The notes under the pieces are model-generated. The model was given only the letters and a program-made list of their open reading frames with translations. It was not told the origin of the DNA and made no database searches. A DNA stretch of 64,000 nucleotides from an uncultured Cohaesibacter sp. Lineage in GTDB: Bacteria > Pseudomonadota > Alphaproteobacteria > Rhizobiales > Cohaesibacteraceae. The position numbers and the translations under genes are program-made. Where the stretch lies: contig NZ_OY782763.1 in assembly GCF_963678225.1 (NCBI RefSeq), positions 248,001 through 312,000 of the forward strand, read 5' to 3'. Below, piece after piece: positions 10,853 to 20,895 of the stretch. Each line of letters begins with the position of its first letter. Position 1 is the first letter of the stretch.

Positions 10853-11164
10853 TTAATTATTGAAAATGACGATCTCATTCGGATCTGCAAGATCAAGATA
10901 GGCGCGCGCCCGTTCGTCCATCATGTCAGGATCAAGAGTATCCTTACGGAACAAGGCGATACGATGTTCGGCGGCTTCACGCTGATACCGCAAGGAGAGC
11001 AAATCAGCCTCCAAAGCGTCAGCCTGCACCTTCATACCCGCAAGAGCATATACGCCATAGCTGCCATGCAGCGTATGATACACGAAATAAGCGATAACGA
11101 ACATAAAAAAGAAGGGAAGCACCAACTGGCGCAATACAGAATTTTTTCGTTGGCGTGTTGCCAT
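10853..11164 (-). CDS. ftsB: Septum formation initiator, FtsB/DivIC type
   Basis: This short bitopic cell-division protein (103 residues from the chosen start) has a basic N-terminus, one membrane span (LVLPFFFMFVIAYFVYHTL) and a periplasmic coiled-coil segment (MKVQADALEADLLSLRYQREAAEHRI). It ends in LDPDMMDERARAYLDLADPNEIVI, the family's C-terminal pattern. It links FtsL and FtsQ in the divisome. I place the start at the ATG at 11164 (MATRQRKN). An upstream start at 11224 would only add a poorly conserved extension. Location between eno and pdhA is the usual alphaproteobacterial context. Confidence 0.9.
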   Translation of the reverse strand: MATRQRKNSVLRQLVLPFFFMFVIAYFVYHTLHGSYGVYALAGMKVQADALEADLLSLRYQREAAEHRIALFRKDTLDPDMMDERARAYLDLADPNEIVIFNN

Positions 11165-11562
11165 ACCGTACACCCTACACAAATCGGTTATCAGGCAGTA
11201 CGCAAAACCTTTTCTGCCTGACACGGTTTCTATTTAGCCCCCTTAGCGTTAACAAACGCTTTCCAAAAACACATCAGACAGGAAATTTGCATATTTTTTT
11301 GGTATATAAAAAGTTAATTGATTCAATGGGTTAATAAATTACTTACAAAGACATTCAAACCATCCCTCTCGATTCTTCAAGTGTGTCAAAATGAAGCCAC
11401 ACGCCTTTTTAGGACAGGAATAACAAGCATTTGATCTTGATCATGGGAGAGGATCAGCCCACAAGTAACAACAGCCTATGCCACAAGAAGAATGACTGAG
11501 AGTTTATCTTCTCAAGTGCTTTCAAACTTGCTGACAACCAAGCCAACGATCGGGGCCAACAC
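11165..11562. other. Divergent intergenic region between ftsB and ubiD
   Basis: This 398-bp, AT-rich stretch has no convincing gene. It should carry the ftsB promoter leftwards and the ubiD promoter rightwards. An FNR-like near-palindrome TTGATCTTGATCAT lies at 11431-11444, one base from the TTGAY-N4-RTCAA consensus and about 120 bases ahead of ubiD. Confidence 0.5.
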
Positions 11563-13065
11563 ATGCATATCCATAGCAGACGCCTTCCTGTTTTTACGGA
11601 CCTGCGCGATTTCATTAAATTCTGCGAGGAGCAGGGTGAGCTGATCCGCATTTCAGAGCCGATCAGCATGAAGCTTCAGGCAACGGAATTGCAGCGTCGC
11701 GTCATGACAAAGAACGGCCCTGCCCTGCTGATAGAAAACCCGATCAAATCGGATGGTACACTCAGCGCCATGCCGGCATTGATCAATCTGTTTGGTACGG
11801 TCAAGCGAGTCGCCTGGTCTCTCGGCTGCAACGAAGAGGAACTCATCGCCTTTGGTGAATTCCTGGCCTATTTGCGCCAGCCTCAACCGCCCGAACGCTC
11901 AGAGATTCTTCCTGCCATTGGCCCTCTACTCAAGGCAGCCACCAGCCTTAGAGGCAAAGTACAAAGCCGGGCGCAATGTCAGCAAGTGATCCATACCGGT
12001 GAGGATATAGATCTGGACACCCTCCCCATCCAGACCTGCTGGCCTGAAGAGCCTGCGCCGCTTATTACATGGCCCATTGTCATCACAAAGCCTGCCGCAA
12101 GTGACGAAATCAAGAGCTATAACTGGGGTGTCTACCGCATTCAGCAGGCCAGCAAGAACACGCTTATCATGCGTTGGCTGGAAAACCGCGGCGGAGCGGC
12201 ACACTTCCGGCAATGGAAAGCGCAAGGGCAAGACATGCCCATCGCCATCGCTATCGGCAGCGACCCGGCAACGATCATGGGGGCAGTCACCCCCATTCCG
12301 GAAACCCTGAGCGAAGCACAATTCTCAGGCCTGTTCCGGGGCAAACCGACTCAGCTGGTCAAAACCAAGACCCAGCCGCTGCTCGTGCCAGCCAATGCCG
12401 AAATCGTCATCGAGGGCACGGTATCCGCCACAGAAACTCTACCCGAAGGCCCATACGGCGATCACACCGGCTACTATAATGCCGTGGAGCAGTTCCCAAA
12501 GGTGACCGTCACCGGCATCACCCATCGCAAGGATCCGATCTACCTGTCGACCTACACAGGCCGCGCACCCGATGAACCCTCGGTTATTTCCGAAGCCCTC
12601 AACGATGTCTTCATGCCGCTGGTGCGACAGGCCTTCCCTGAAGTCGTCGATTGCTGGCTGCCACCAGAAACGGCCTCCTACCGCGTCGCCGTCATTTCCA
12701 TTGACAAACGCTACGCCGGACAGGCCCGCCGTGTCATGATGGGCATGTGGTCGATGCTGCCGCAATTCAACATGACCAAGCTGATCATCATCGTTGATTC
12801 TCATATCAATGCCCGTAGCTGGGAAGATGTCATGTGGGCCGTTGCCACCAAGGCAGACCCTGCACGTGATCTCTTGCGTGTGGACAACACACCCATCGAC
12901 TATCTCGACTTTGCCTCCCCCCTAGAAGGGCTCGGCGGCAAGCTGGGAATTGATGCGACTGACAAGATCGGGTCGGAAACGAGCCGTGAATGGGGTCGCG
13001 AATTGAAAATGGACCCGAAAACCATTCACGAGGTCGACGATCTGGTCGCCAAGCTCAAACTCTAA
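11563..13065 (+). CDS. ubiD: UbiD family (de)carboxylase
   Basis: The 500-residue protein is a UbiD-type prenylated-FMN-dependent decarboxylase, expected to decarboxylate 3-polyprenyl-4-hydroxybenzoate in ubiquinone synthesis. Visible hallmarks are FTDLRDFIKFCEEQGELIRI at the start, the YNWGVYRIQ and cofactor-binding RWLENRGGAAHFRQW segments, and PEGPYGDHTGYY with the active-site Glu region. The C-terminal DATDKIGSETSREWGRE is also family-typical. The paired ubiX encoded 26 bases downstream supplies the prenylated flavin. The length matches classical UbiD. Homologues acting on other aromatic acids exist, so substrate is inferred from context and overall similarity. Confidence 0.93.
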   Translation: MHIHSRRLPVFTDLRDFIKFCEEQGELIRISEPISMKLQATELQRRVMTKNGPALLIENPIKSDGTLSAMPALINLFGTVKRVAWSLGCNEEELIAFGEFLAYLRQPQPPERSEILPAIGPLLKAATSLRGKVQSRAQCQQVIHTGEDIDLDTLPIQTCWPEEPAPLITWPIVITKPAASDEIKSYNWGVYRIQQASKNTLIMRWLENRGGAAHFRQWKAQGQDMPIAIAIGSDPATIMGAVTPIPETLSEAQFSGLFRGKPTQLVKTKTQPLLVPANAEIVIEGTVSATETLPEGPYGDHTGYYNAVEQFPKVTVTGITHRKDPIYLSTYTGRAPDEPSVISEALNDVFMPLVRQAFPEVVDCWLPPETASYRVAVISIDKRYAGQARRVMMGMWSMLPQFNMTKLIIIVDSHINARSWEDVMWAVATKADPARDLLRVDNTPIDYLDFASPLEGLGGKLGIDATDKIGSETSREWGRELKMDPKTIHEVDDLVAKLKL

Positions 13066-13091
13066 AGCCAGAGGGCAGGACACGCTTCACC

Positions 13092-13676
13092 ATGCAGGAC
13101 AGAAAAAAGATCGGCCTTGTTGTCACCGGCGCATCCGGCTCGCTTCTGGGCTTTCACGCCATGAAACTGATGAAAGCACTGAAAGAAAGCGGCCAGCTAC
13201 TAGAGCTTCATCTGCTTATAACCTCTGGCGGAGAGACTACGGCGAAGCTCGAACTGACCGAAGGGCAAATCGAAGAGCTCAAGGAATGCGCCGACCATTG
13301 CCATGATGATCACAATCTGGCCGCGTCCATCGCTTCCGGCTCCAATCCCCTTGATGGCCTGCTTTTTGCGCCCTGCTCCATTCGCAGCCTTGCCGCCATT
13401 GCCTATTGCCAGACCGACAGGCTATCGATACGAGCGGCAGACGTGATGTTGAAGGAGCGCCGCAAACTTGTGCTGGCCGTTCGGGAAGCCCCGCTGCATC
13501 TGGGACACATTCAGGCCATGGAGCAAGTAACCCGCATGGGCGGGATCATAGCTCCGCCGGTTCCGGCCTTCTATCTCAAACCAGAAAGCATTGACGCCAT
13601 GCTTGAACAAAGCGCCGCGCGCCTGCTCTCCCAGCTTGATATCGACGCCTCCTCCATTTTGCAGCGCTGGAGCTAG
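13092..13676 (+). CDS. ubiX: UbiX flavin prenyltransferase
   Basis: The 194-residue flavoprotein attaches a dimethylallyl group to FMN, making the cofactor used by UbiD. It starts at ATG 13092 (MQDRKKIGLVVTGASGS), giving the Rossmann-like VVTGASGSLLG motif right at the N-terminus. A longer in-frame start at 12990 would overlap ubiD and is unlikely. Other family signatures are the APCSIRSLAAIAY segment and RRKLVLAVREAPLHLGHI. The protein is somewhat divergent from E. coli UbiX, but all core motifs are present. It is surely cotranscribed with ubiD. Confidence 0.92.
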   Translation: MQDRKKIGLVVTGASGSLLGFHAMKLMKALKESGQLLELHLLITSGGETTAKLELTEGQIEELKECADHCHDDHNLAASIASGSNPLDGLLFAPCSIRSLAAIAYCQTDRLSIRAADVMLKERRKLVLAVREAPLHLGHIQAMEQVTRMGGIIAPPVPAFYLKPESIDAMLEQSAARLLSQLDIDASSILQRWS

Positions 13677-13808
13677 AGAAACAAATCGCAACCGGCACCC
13701 GCGATTGCCTCTTCAGGATAAAAACGGAACAAACGCAGCAAGAGACCTGACAGACGACACCCCATTGGCTAAAGTCCCATGAGGCAAACGCAATCACAGG
13801 GGGATAAA

Positions 13809-14123
13809 ATGCTGCTTTTGCGTTTATTCGGGGTCACACTGGTCGGCTTCTGGCGACTTATCATCGGCATCATTCTTGGTACGATCCTCTATATCTACTG
13901 CTTCCTCTATCAGGAGCAGATTTATACGAGCGTGCATGCCGCATCCCGCATTGTTATCGATTGGATCGACCACCAACCCTATATCCTTGCCTATGCCAAA
14001 TGGTTCGAGCTTCTCAAAATAGACGACAAGCTCGCCTTTGCGCTCTATGTGCTATTCGGACGCCTCGCCTGGATGCTTATTGAAAGCAGCTGGCATTTCC
14101 TCCTTCGCAACAGCACGCGATAA
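13809..14123 (+). CDS. Small membrane protein of unknown function
   Basis: I do not recognise a family. From the ATG at 13809, which follows a CAGGGGGATAAA ribosome binding site, the product has 104 residues. It has an N-terminal membrane span (FWRLIIGIILGTILYIYCFLY), a middle segment with several aromatic residues, and a second amphipathic or hydrophobic stretch near the end (LAFALYVLFGRLAWMLIESS). An in-frame ATG at 13779 would add ten polar residues. It may be cotranscribed with ubiDX, 130 bases upstream. Confidence 0.65.
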   Translation: MLLLRLFGVTLVGFWRLIIGIILGTILYIYCFLYQEQIYTSVHAASRIVIDWIDHQPYILAYAKWFELLKIDDKLAFALYVLFGRLAWMLIESSWHFLLRNSTR

Positions 14124-14537
14124 TCGCAAAACATCACCTATCGGCGAAACCTGCCGCCCTTGAGTCGCCGATCTCGTTCACGAACACACCGTCGGGCGCT
14201 TTCATTGTCTCTCGCCAAGGACTGAAACAAATGGAGGCACGTGATCGCCACGAGCCATTATCCTCTTTAAAACAGTACTTTCTTTTGATTATATTTCATA
14301 CCCAATGAAATTATATCATTTCACTTCCAATGCAATATATTCCAAGAAACAACGTGAGATTGCTCTTGAAATAATCACGCTTTTGAGATAAATACACCCA
14401 CGGTCGGCAGTTCACCAAGGCGTCACTGCTTCTTTGAAGAGCTAAACCTGCCACCAGAATGACCCGACACTTATCCCCGTGCCGCGTCGCAAGAGTGACC
14501 ACGACTGACAATGATCGGCACAAGTCGAGGATAAGTC
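14124..14537. other. AT-rich intergenic region, no gene seen
   Basis: These 414 bases are low in GC between 14270 and 14400 and show no convincing open frame, tRNA-like fold or strong hairpin. The only likely content is the promoter of the DUF2087 gene. Confidence 0.5.
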
Positions 14538-15104
14538 ATGTCTAAACAAACGCTTCCCTTTCAGGTCGACGACATTTCTGCGCTTGCCAAATCCCTTAAA
14601 AAGGCAGCCGGACAAGCCAACATTGCACCCAGTCATGTTGAATGGCTCAATATTTTGGCGCGGGCGGCCGGTTATAAGAATTTCCAACATTTCAAAGCCA
14701 ATCACGCAGCAGAGCAGCGGCTGGCAACACCCTCAAGGCCGCCGGAGACAATTGATCATCACTTAATAGAACAAACCTTGCGCCATATAAGCCCTGAAGC
14801 AACTTTACTCCGTTGGCCAAGCAGGAAGACGCAAAGAGGCTTGTGCCTCTGGTGGCTCTGGTCTCTGTTCCCTGCTCACGCCTCGCTCACAGAAGGTGAG
14901 GTCAACACCTTGTTGAAGAGCAGGAATAGCTTTGAGGATCACGCGATCCTGCGCCGTGCTTTGGTGGACCTACAATATCTCACACGCACAGCAAACGGCG
15001 CCGAGTATCGACGCAAGGAAATGCCGCCGCCAGCAACGGCCCGCACCTTCATACAGCTGATGAAGGCCCGTAAGGAACAGACAGGCACACCATCCAGAAC
15101 CTGA
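14538..15104 (+). CDS. DUF2087 domain protein
   Basis: The 188-residue protein appears to have two parts. Residues 5-60 resemble the small helical N-terminal domain often found in glyoxalase-related and DUF2087 proteins (ISALAKSLKKA, then PSHVEWLNILARAAGYKNFQHFKA). Residues about 105-165 match DUF2087 (LWSLFPAHASLTEGEVNTLL, then DHAILRRALVDLQYLTRTANGAEYRR). This domain looks like a winged-helix DNA-binding unit and is often attached to regulators. No DNA target or ligand can be named. It is preceded by AGGATAAGTC and stands in a plus-strand group of accessory genes. Confidence 0.75.
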   Translation: MSKQTLPFQVDDISALAKSLKKAAGQANIAPSHVEWLNILARAAGYKNFQHFKANHAAEQRLATPSRPPETIDHHLIEQTLRHISPEATLLRWPSRKTQRGLCLWWLWSLFPAHASLTEGEVNTLLKSRNSFEDHAILRRALVDLQYLTRTANGAEYRRKEMPPPATARTFIQLMKARKEQTGTPSRT

Positions 15105-15225
15105 TTGCCCGCCGCCAGTCTGAACGACCGTTCGAATTCCCTTTGAAATCCATCGTGGCACATGCAGAGAAATGCCCTGACTTGAAAAAGCTTGGCAAAA
15201 CTGCCCCACGGGAAAGCGAGATAGT

Positions 15226-16137
15226 ATGCCCGCTTCACTGCACAAAATCATGGCCAGGAGCCAGACCATTCATACCAGCAAAGGCCCCATCGAATATGCA
15301 AGCAATGGAAGCAGCCAAGCTCCAGCCTGCCTTCTCATTCACGGAGGCATGGGCGGCATCGACCAAAGCGCCTTACTTGGCATCGCCACGCTTGTTTCGT
15401 GCCCCGCAATCAGAACAATCCCCCTATCCCGACCGGGCTATCTTGGCTCACCCCTCTCTGGCCGGAAATCTCCAAAAGAACAGGCCGACCTCTTTGCCGG
15501 CCTGCTGGATGAATTGCAGATAGACCGTGCGGCGATCATGGCCATATCAGCAGGAGGCCCATCAGCGATCGAATTTGCGGCGCGATATCAAGACAGATGC
15601 GCAGCACTCATACTTGTTTCATGCTGCACCACGCTTTTACCAGTCAAACGAGCCATTCGTATGAGGCTTGGCCTGATGAGTTTGCTATCGAAGTCCGAGA
15701 GAGCGATCGCATGGCTACAAAAGCGCGCCAGACAGGATCCGGCCAAAACGGCAAGCCGATCCATCTCAGATCCGGCATTGCTAAAGCAGGTAAAAGCCGA
15801 CACGGAGGCATGGCCCCTAGTGCAAGCCCTACAAGACAGTCTCTTTGACAGGATGCCGCAACGGCTCCCTGGCACCATCAATGACACTCAGCAGTTTAGC
15901 AAAGAAAGAGATATTCCCTTTGCTTGCATCCAGTGCCCAACCCTGATCATTCACGGAGAGAAAGATCCCGTCGTGCCGTTCGACCACGCCTTGATCGCAC
16001 AACAGGCGATCAAGACTGCCGAACTTCATCCCCTAAAGAATGCAGAGCATGTTGCATTATTTACGCATCTCGACGAGATACGCAGCTTGGTCGGCTCTTT
16101 TCTTAAAGCTCATCAAGCAGACACAGCAAAGACATAG
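15226..16137 (+). CDS. Alpha/beta hydrolase
   Basis: The 303-residue protein has the alpha/beta-hydrolase fold: an oxyanion-hole HGGMGG near residue 40, a nucleophile elbow with Ser in AISAGGPSA near residue 107, the acid in HGEKDPVVPF near 247, and the general base in NAEHVALF near 280. A helical cap segment lies between about 130 and 215. The substrate cannot be predicted; esterase or lipase-like activity is typical. An alternative in-frame start at 15250 (MARSQ) is possible. It has no obvious functional partner among its neighbours. Confidence 0.85.
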   Translation: MPASLHKIMARSQTIHTSKGPIEYASNGSSQAPACLLIHGGMGGIDQSALLGIATLVSCPAIRTIPLSRPGYLGSPLSGRKSPKEQADLFAGLLDELQIDRAAIMAISAGGPSAIEFAARYQDRCAALILVSCCTTLLPVKRAIRMRLGLMSLLSKSERAIAWLQKRARQDPAKTASRSISDPALLKQVKADTEAWPLVQALQDSLFDRMPQRLPGTINDTQQFSKERDIPFACIQCPTLIIHGEKDPVVPFDHALIAQQAIKTAELHPLKNAEHVALFTHLDEIRSLVGSFLKAHQADTAKT

Positions 16138-16189
16138 AGTCTCCCGGCTTCAACGAGGCGGGCCGGCCCCCCTATTTCTGCCCTGCCCG

Positions 16190-16540
16190 TTATTCCGCCG
16201 GTACAGAACTCGTGTTGACTGGCAAGAAGACCGAAGAATTGATCAACTTGCGGACCACTGCGAACCAATAGAAGATATAGGCAATGCCGCAGGTGAAAAT
16301 GCTCAGAATGAACCAGATCACGGCATGGCCTATAATCTGCCCCAGATTAAAGTCGACATGCAGGCGCGCCAGTTTGCCACCATGCTGGTCAACGAGGAAT
16401 GTCTGGTTCAGCGGCGCTTTTGCCAGATAATAAGGTGCGATCACAGCACCAAACCCAAAAGTAATTAAGCTGAGAAAAAACCAGAGAATAATCAGTCCCA
16501 GAGCTTCCAGCAATTGAAACTCGCATTTGAAACCACTCAT
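16190..16540 (-). CDS. Small DUF898/DUF6693-like membrane protein
   Basis: The 116-residue protein has two hydrophobic regions (about 13-40 and 72-96), each with the LITFGFG / IFTCGIAYIFYWF pattern of DUF898-type membrane proteins. Between them is a polar segment with HGGKLARLHVDF. The family has no established function. It lies just downstream of enolase on the same strand, beyond the eno terminator, so it is probably expressed from its own promoter. Confidence 0.7.
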   Translation of the reverse strand: MSGFKCEFQLLEALGLIILWFFLSLITFGFGAVIAPYYLAKAPLNQTFLVDQHGGKLARLHVDFNLGQIIGHAVIWFILSIFTCGIAYIFYWFAVVRKLINSSVFLPVNTSSVPAE

Positions 16541-16704
16541 TTATCAAAGTCCTTATATTTAAAATCATGCCTCCAAAGGCTTGCCAACCCTTGAAGAATG
16601 CTGCCCCACAACGGACACTCCATGGAATTAATCACACATACCGATAATTGCACAACTTATAGTAAAGGCCAATTTTACTCAATCAAGTCTCTGCTAATAC
16701 AAAC

Positions 16705-16740
16705 AAAAACCGGCGCGCCCAATGGACGCGCCGGTCAAAA
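16705..16740 (-). terminator. Terminator of eno
   Basis: The hairpin CCGGCGCGCC / (GG)ACGCGCCGG is preceded by AAAAA on the plus strand, giving a T-run after the stem on the minus strand, about 45 bases beyond the eno stop. Confidence 0.85.
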
Positions 16741-16783
16741 ATTCAAGTTTCAAGCTCGAACCGAAGGTTCGTACAACCTGATA

Positions 16784-18519
<1,736 letters not shown>

Positions 18520-19503
18520 GTGACTGAACTGATTATCACCAACGGCGATCAGGCCGCAGATCTTCTCACACAGGCGGGCATTGGCGATACTGTATTGCCA
18601 TGGCGGGATGTTTTGCATGAAGGCCCTGTGCCGGATGCAGATGACACGATCTTTGCAACCCTTCGCTCTCAGACACTTGCTGATGGCCATGTTGTAACTC
18701 GAGAAAAGGTACAGGAAGATTTCAGGGCGCGCCTTGAGCTATTACGCAATCATCAGAAATATGAGAAGATCGAACTCTGGTTCGAGCATGATCTCTATGA
18801 CCAGCTTCAGATCTTGCAGATCCTCGACATGTTGAGCCGTTTTGGCCGGATAAACAATGTTACGATCGTTCAGTCTCCTGCTTATCTGGGCATGCAAACC
18901 GCCGACAGGATTGGAAGGCTGCAAGAATTGTCTCTGCCGGTACTTGATCGCATGTTTGCCTTCGCCTCACGCACATGGAAAGCCTATGTATCTGACGGGC
19001 CGGAAACCATTGATAAAATCAGGCGCGATGCGATTCCCGGTTTTCCTTTCATGGGGCAGGCCTTGCTGCGCCTGTTACAGGAATTGCCCGGACCGGACGG
19101 TCTTTCGCGTACCGAGCGGCAGATCCTTTATCGCCTCAATCGCGGCGTCAATCGCCCCGGCATGTTGTTTGCGCAAGTGCTCAACATGGAAGAAGCGGCC
19201 TTTCTGGGAGACTGGAGTTTCTTCCGGATTCTCTCGGCCTTGCAATTCTGCGCACGCCCGACCCTGACCGGCCTGCCACAGGAATTCCAGCCGCGCATTT
19301 TTGAAGATGGCGCCCAGCGCAAGGAATTCATCACCGCTCAACTTCACATTACAGAATTTGGCAAAAGCCTGCTTGATGGCAAGGCCGACTTCATTTCTGA
19401 AAATGCACTGCATCGCTGGTGGGGTGGCACGGAACTCACAACCGCCGACCATTGGCGCTGGCAGGATGAAGGAGAGATCCTTAGCCACCACCGCGCCTCT
19501 TAA
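18520..19503 (+). CDS. DUF1835 domain protein
   Basis: The protein of about 327 residues starts at a GTG that follows GAGG by seven bases and opens directly into the conserved VTELIITNGDQAADLL motif. Longer in-frame starts (ATG 18367, 18433) lack a ribosome binding site. Further conserved parts are LPWRDVLHEGPVP, the WFEHDLYDQLQILQIL segment typical of DUF1835, and a C-terminal DUF3658-like helical half with LSRTERQIL and HRWWGGTEL. The function is unknown. HEGPVP and WFEHDLYDQLQ are the sites most likely to matter because they are the family's invariant parts. It converges with the small membrane gene at 19592. Confidence 0.8.
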   Translation: MTELIITNGDQAADLLTQAGIGDTVLPWRDVLHEGPVPDADDTIFATLRSQTLADGHVVTREKVQEDFRARLELLRNHQKYEKIELWFEHDLYDQLQILQILDMLSRFGRINNVTIVQSPAYLGMQTADRIGRLQELSLPVLDRMFAFASRTWKAYVSDGPETIDKIRRDAIPGFPFMGQALLRLLQELPGPDGLSRTERQILYRLNRGVNRPGMLFAQVLNMEEAAFLGDWSFFRILSALQFCARPTLTGLPQEFQPRIFEDGAQRKEFITAQLHITEFGKSLLDGKADFISENALHRWWGGTELTTADHWRWQDEGEILSHHRAS

Positions 19504-19532
19504 AGCCCCTTTGACTTCAGGCCACAGATAAG

Positions 19533-19568
19533 AAAAAAGGTGCCAAGACCTGCTCCCGACACCTTTTC
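19533..19568. terminator. Bidirectional terminator-like hairpin
   Basis: AAAAGGTG pairs with CACCTTTT across a loop of about 17 bases, between the convergent DUF1835 gene and the 59-residue membrane protein gene. A/T tracts lie on both sides of the stem. Confidence 0.65.
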
Positions 19569-19591
19569 TCACCACCGTTTATTCTGAAAAG

Positions 19592-19771
19592 TCAGCCTCT
19601 GGTCACGAAGACCAGGGTGACAAGGGATGCAAAGGTCAGGAAAAGCGCAGGCATAATAATCGCGGCATATCCCCATGAAGAGATCGCAAAGCCCCAGGCA
19701 ACAAGTAGCACAATGATACCCAACAGCAGGATTGTGCTCAGCTTGGTATCTGACATTTTTACTTCGCTCAT
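19592..19771 (-). CDS. 59-residue two-span membrane protein, probably oxygen-regulated
   Basis: From the ATG at 19771, which follows TTGGAGACGATTT, the product is a polar dodecapeptide followed by two membrane spans (about 14-32 and 36-56: LLGIIVLLVAWGFAIS and IIMPALFLTFASLVTLVFV). I do not recognise a family. Upstream is a FixK/FnrL-type box at 19898-19911 and a 16-bp palindrome at 19855-19870. This suggests a role under low oxygen. Alternative upstream starts at 19795 lack a ribosome binding site. Confidence 0.7.
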   Translation of the reverse strand: MSEVKMSDTKLSTILLLGIIVLLVAWGFAISSWGYAAIIMPALFLTFASLVTLVFVTRG

Positions 19772-19854
19772 AAATCGTCTCCAAAACATTGCCAAGACGC
19801 GTTCGCCACGCTCTTTCTAACTCACAGTTGGTCTCTTGCAGTGCGTATATATGA

Positions 19855-19870
19855 ACTAATACGTATTAGT
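19855..19870. promoter_or_regulatory. 16-bp perfect palindrome upstream of the small membrane gene
   Basis: ACTAATACGTATTAGT is a perfect inverted repeat, flanked by two CGTATAT copies. It sits about 85 bases ahead of the start at 19771, where promoter elements or an operator would be expected. Confidence 0.5.
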
Positions 19871-19897
19871 CCAGATCCGTATATTGCATGAGGCAAT

Positions 19898-19911
19898 TTG
19901 ACGCAGATCAA
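19898..19911 (-). promoter_or_regulatory. FixK/FnrL-type binding site
   Basis: TTGACGCAGATCAA matches the alphaproteobacterial FNR-family consensus TTGAY-N4-RTCAA at every fixed position. The only genes it can serve are on the minus strand downstream of kdsA, so the target is the small membrane gene starting at 19771. The distance of 127 bases fits an activator site with a leader of about 90 bases. Confidence 0.7.
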
Positions 19912-19969
19912 ATCACAGGACGAGACGGTCTCTTGCTTTTGCAAGCTCTTGCCCCTGCCCTTAAACACA

Positions 19970-19996
19970 AAAAGCCGGAGCACATGCTCCGGCCTT
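19970..19996 (-). terminator. Terminator of kdsA
   Basis: GGCCGGAGCA-TG-TGCTCCGGC is followed on the minus strand by TTTTT, about 40 bases after the kdsA stop. Confidence 0.88.
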
Positions 19997-20036
19997 GTAC
20001 ATTCTGATGACGATAGTGCCAGAAGTGAAAAGGCGA

Positions 20037-20867
20037 TCAGGCCTTTGCAATTGCATCAAATTTTTGCAGCTGCGCCAATAGCTTCTCCAGTTCCTTGATC
20101 GGAACCATGTTGGGGCCATCGCTCGGTGCGCTGTCTGGATCTTCATGTGTTTCGATAAAGAGGCCAGCAACGCCCACCGCAACCGCTGCTCTGGCAAGAA
20201 CCGGCACAAATTCACGTTGACCACCAGATGTCTCGCCCTGCCCGCCCGGCTGCTGCACCGAGTGGGTCGCATCGAAAATCACCGGAGCACCGGTCTGAGC
20301 CATGATAGGCAGACCACGCATGTCAGTAACCAGAGTGTTATAGCCAAAGGACGTGCCACGATCGGTCAGCATGACGTTGGCATTGCCACTATCCACGATC
20401 TTTGCTGCAACATTGCGCATGTCCCAAGGTGCCAAAAACTGCCCCTTCTTGACATTGATCACGGCACCGGTTTTGGCTGCCGCTACCAAAAGATCCGTCT
20501 GACGGCAAAGAAACGCTGGAATCTGAAGTATATCCGCCACTTCAGCCACGGCCGCGCATTGCTCCGCCTCGTGAATATCCGTCACGATTGGCAGGCCATA
20601 TTTTTCCTTGATCTCGGCAAAGATCGGCAGAGCCTTCTCAAGCCCGATCCCTCTTTGGGATTTGAGGCTCGTACGGTTGGCTTTATCGAAAGACGATTTG
20701 TAGACAATACCAATATTGAGATTGTCAGAAATCTCCTTTAGCGCAGCAGCCATTTCCAGCGCGTGATCGCGGCTTTCCATCTGGCAGGGCCCCGCCATAA
20801 CAGCCAGTGGCAGATGGTTGCCAAATTGCACGGCACCAGCAGACACAACACTATTGGGTATAGTCAT
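20037..20867 (-). CDS. kdsA: 3-deoxy-D-manno-octulosonate 8-phosphate synthase
   Basis: The 276-residue enzyme condenses phosphoenolpyruvate with arabinose 5-phosphate to make KDO-8-phosphate for lipopolysaccharide. Motifs seen are [32 protein letters not shown], the [26 protein letters not shown] region and [34 protein letters not shown], with several active-site residues, is also present. The length is normal. It lies 28 bases downstream of the VOC gene and is probably cotranscribed with it and perhaps pyrG. Confidence 0.97.
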   Translation of the reverse strand: MTIPNSVVSAGAVQFGNHLPLAVMAGPCQMESRDHALEMAAALKEISDNLNIGIVYKSSFDKANRTSLKSQRGIGLEKALPIFAEIKEKYGLPIVTDIHEAEQCAAVAEVADILQIPAFLCRQTDLLVAAAKTGAVINVKKGQFLAPWDMRNVAAKIVDSGNANVMLTDRGTSFGYNTLVTDMRGLPIMAQTGAPVIFDATHSVQQPGGQGETSGGQREFVPVLARAAVAVGVAGLFIETHEDPDSAPSDGPNMVPIKELEKLLAQLQKFDAIAKA

Positions 20868-20895
20868 CGATTTATCTCACTCTCATTAAGGGCGA

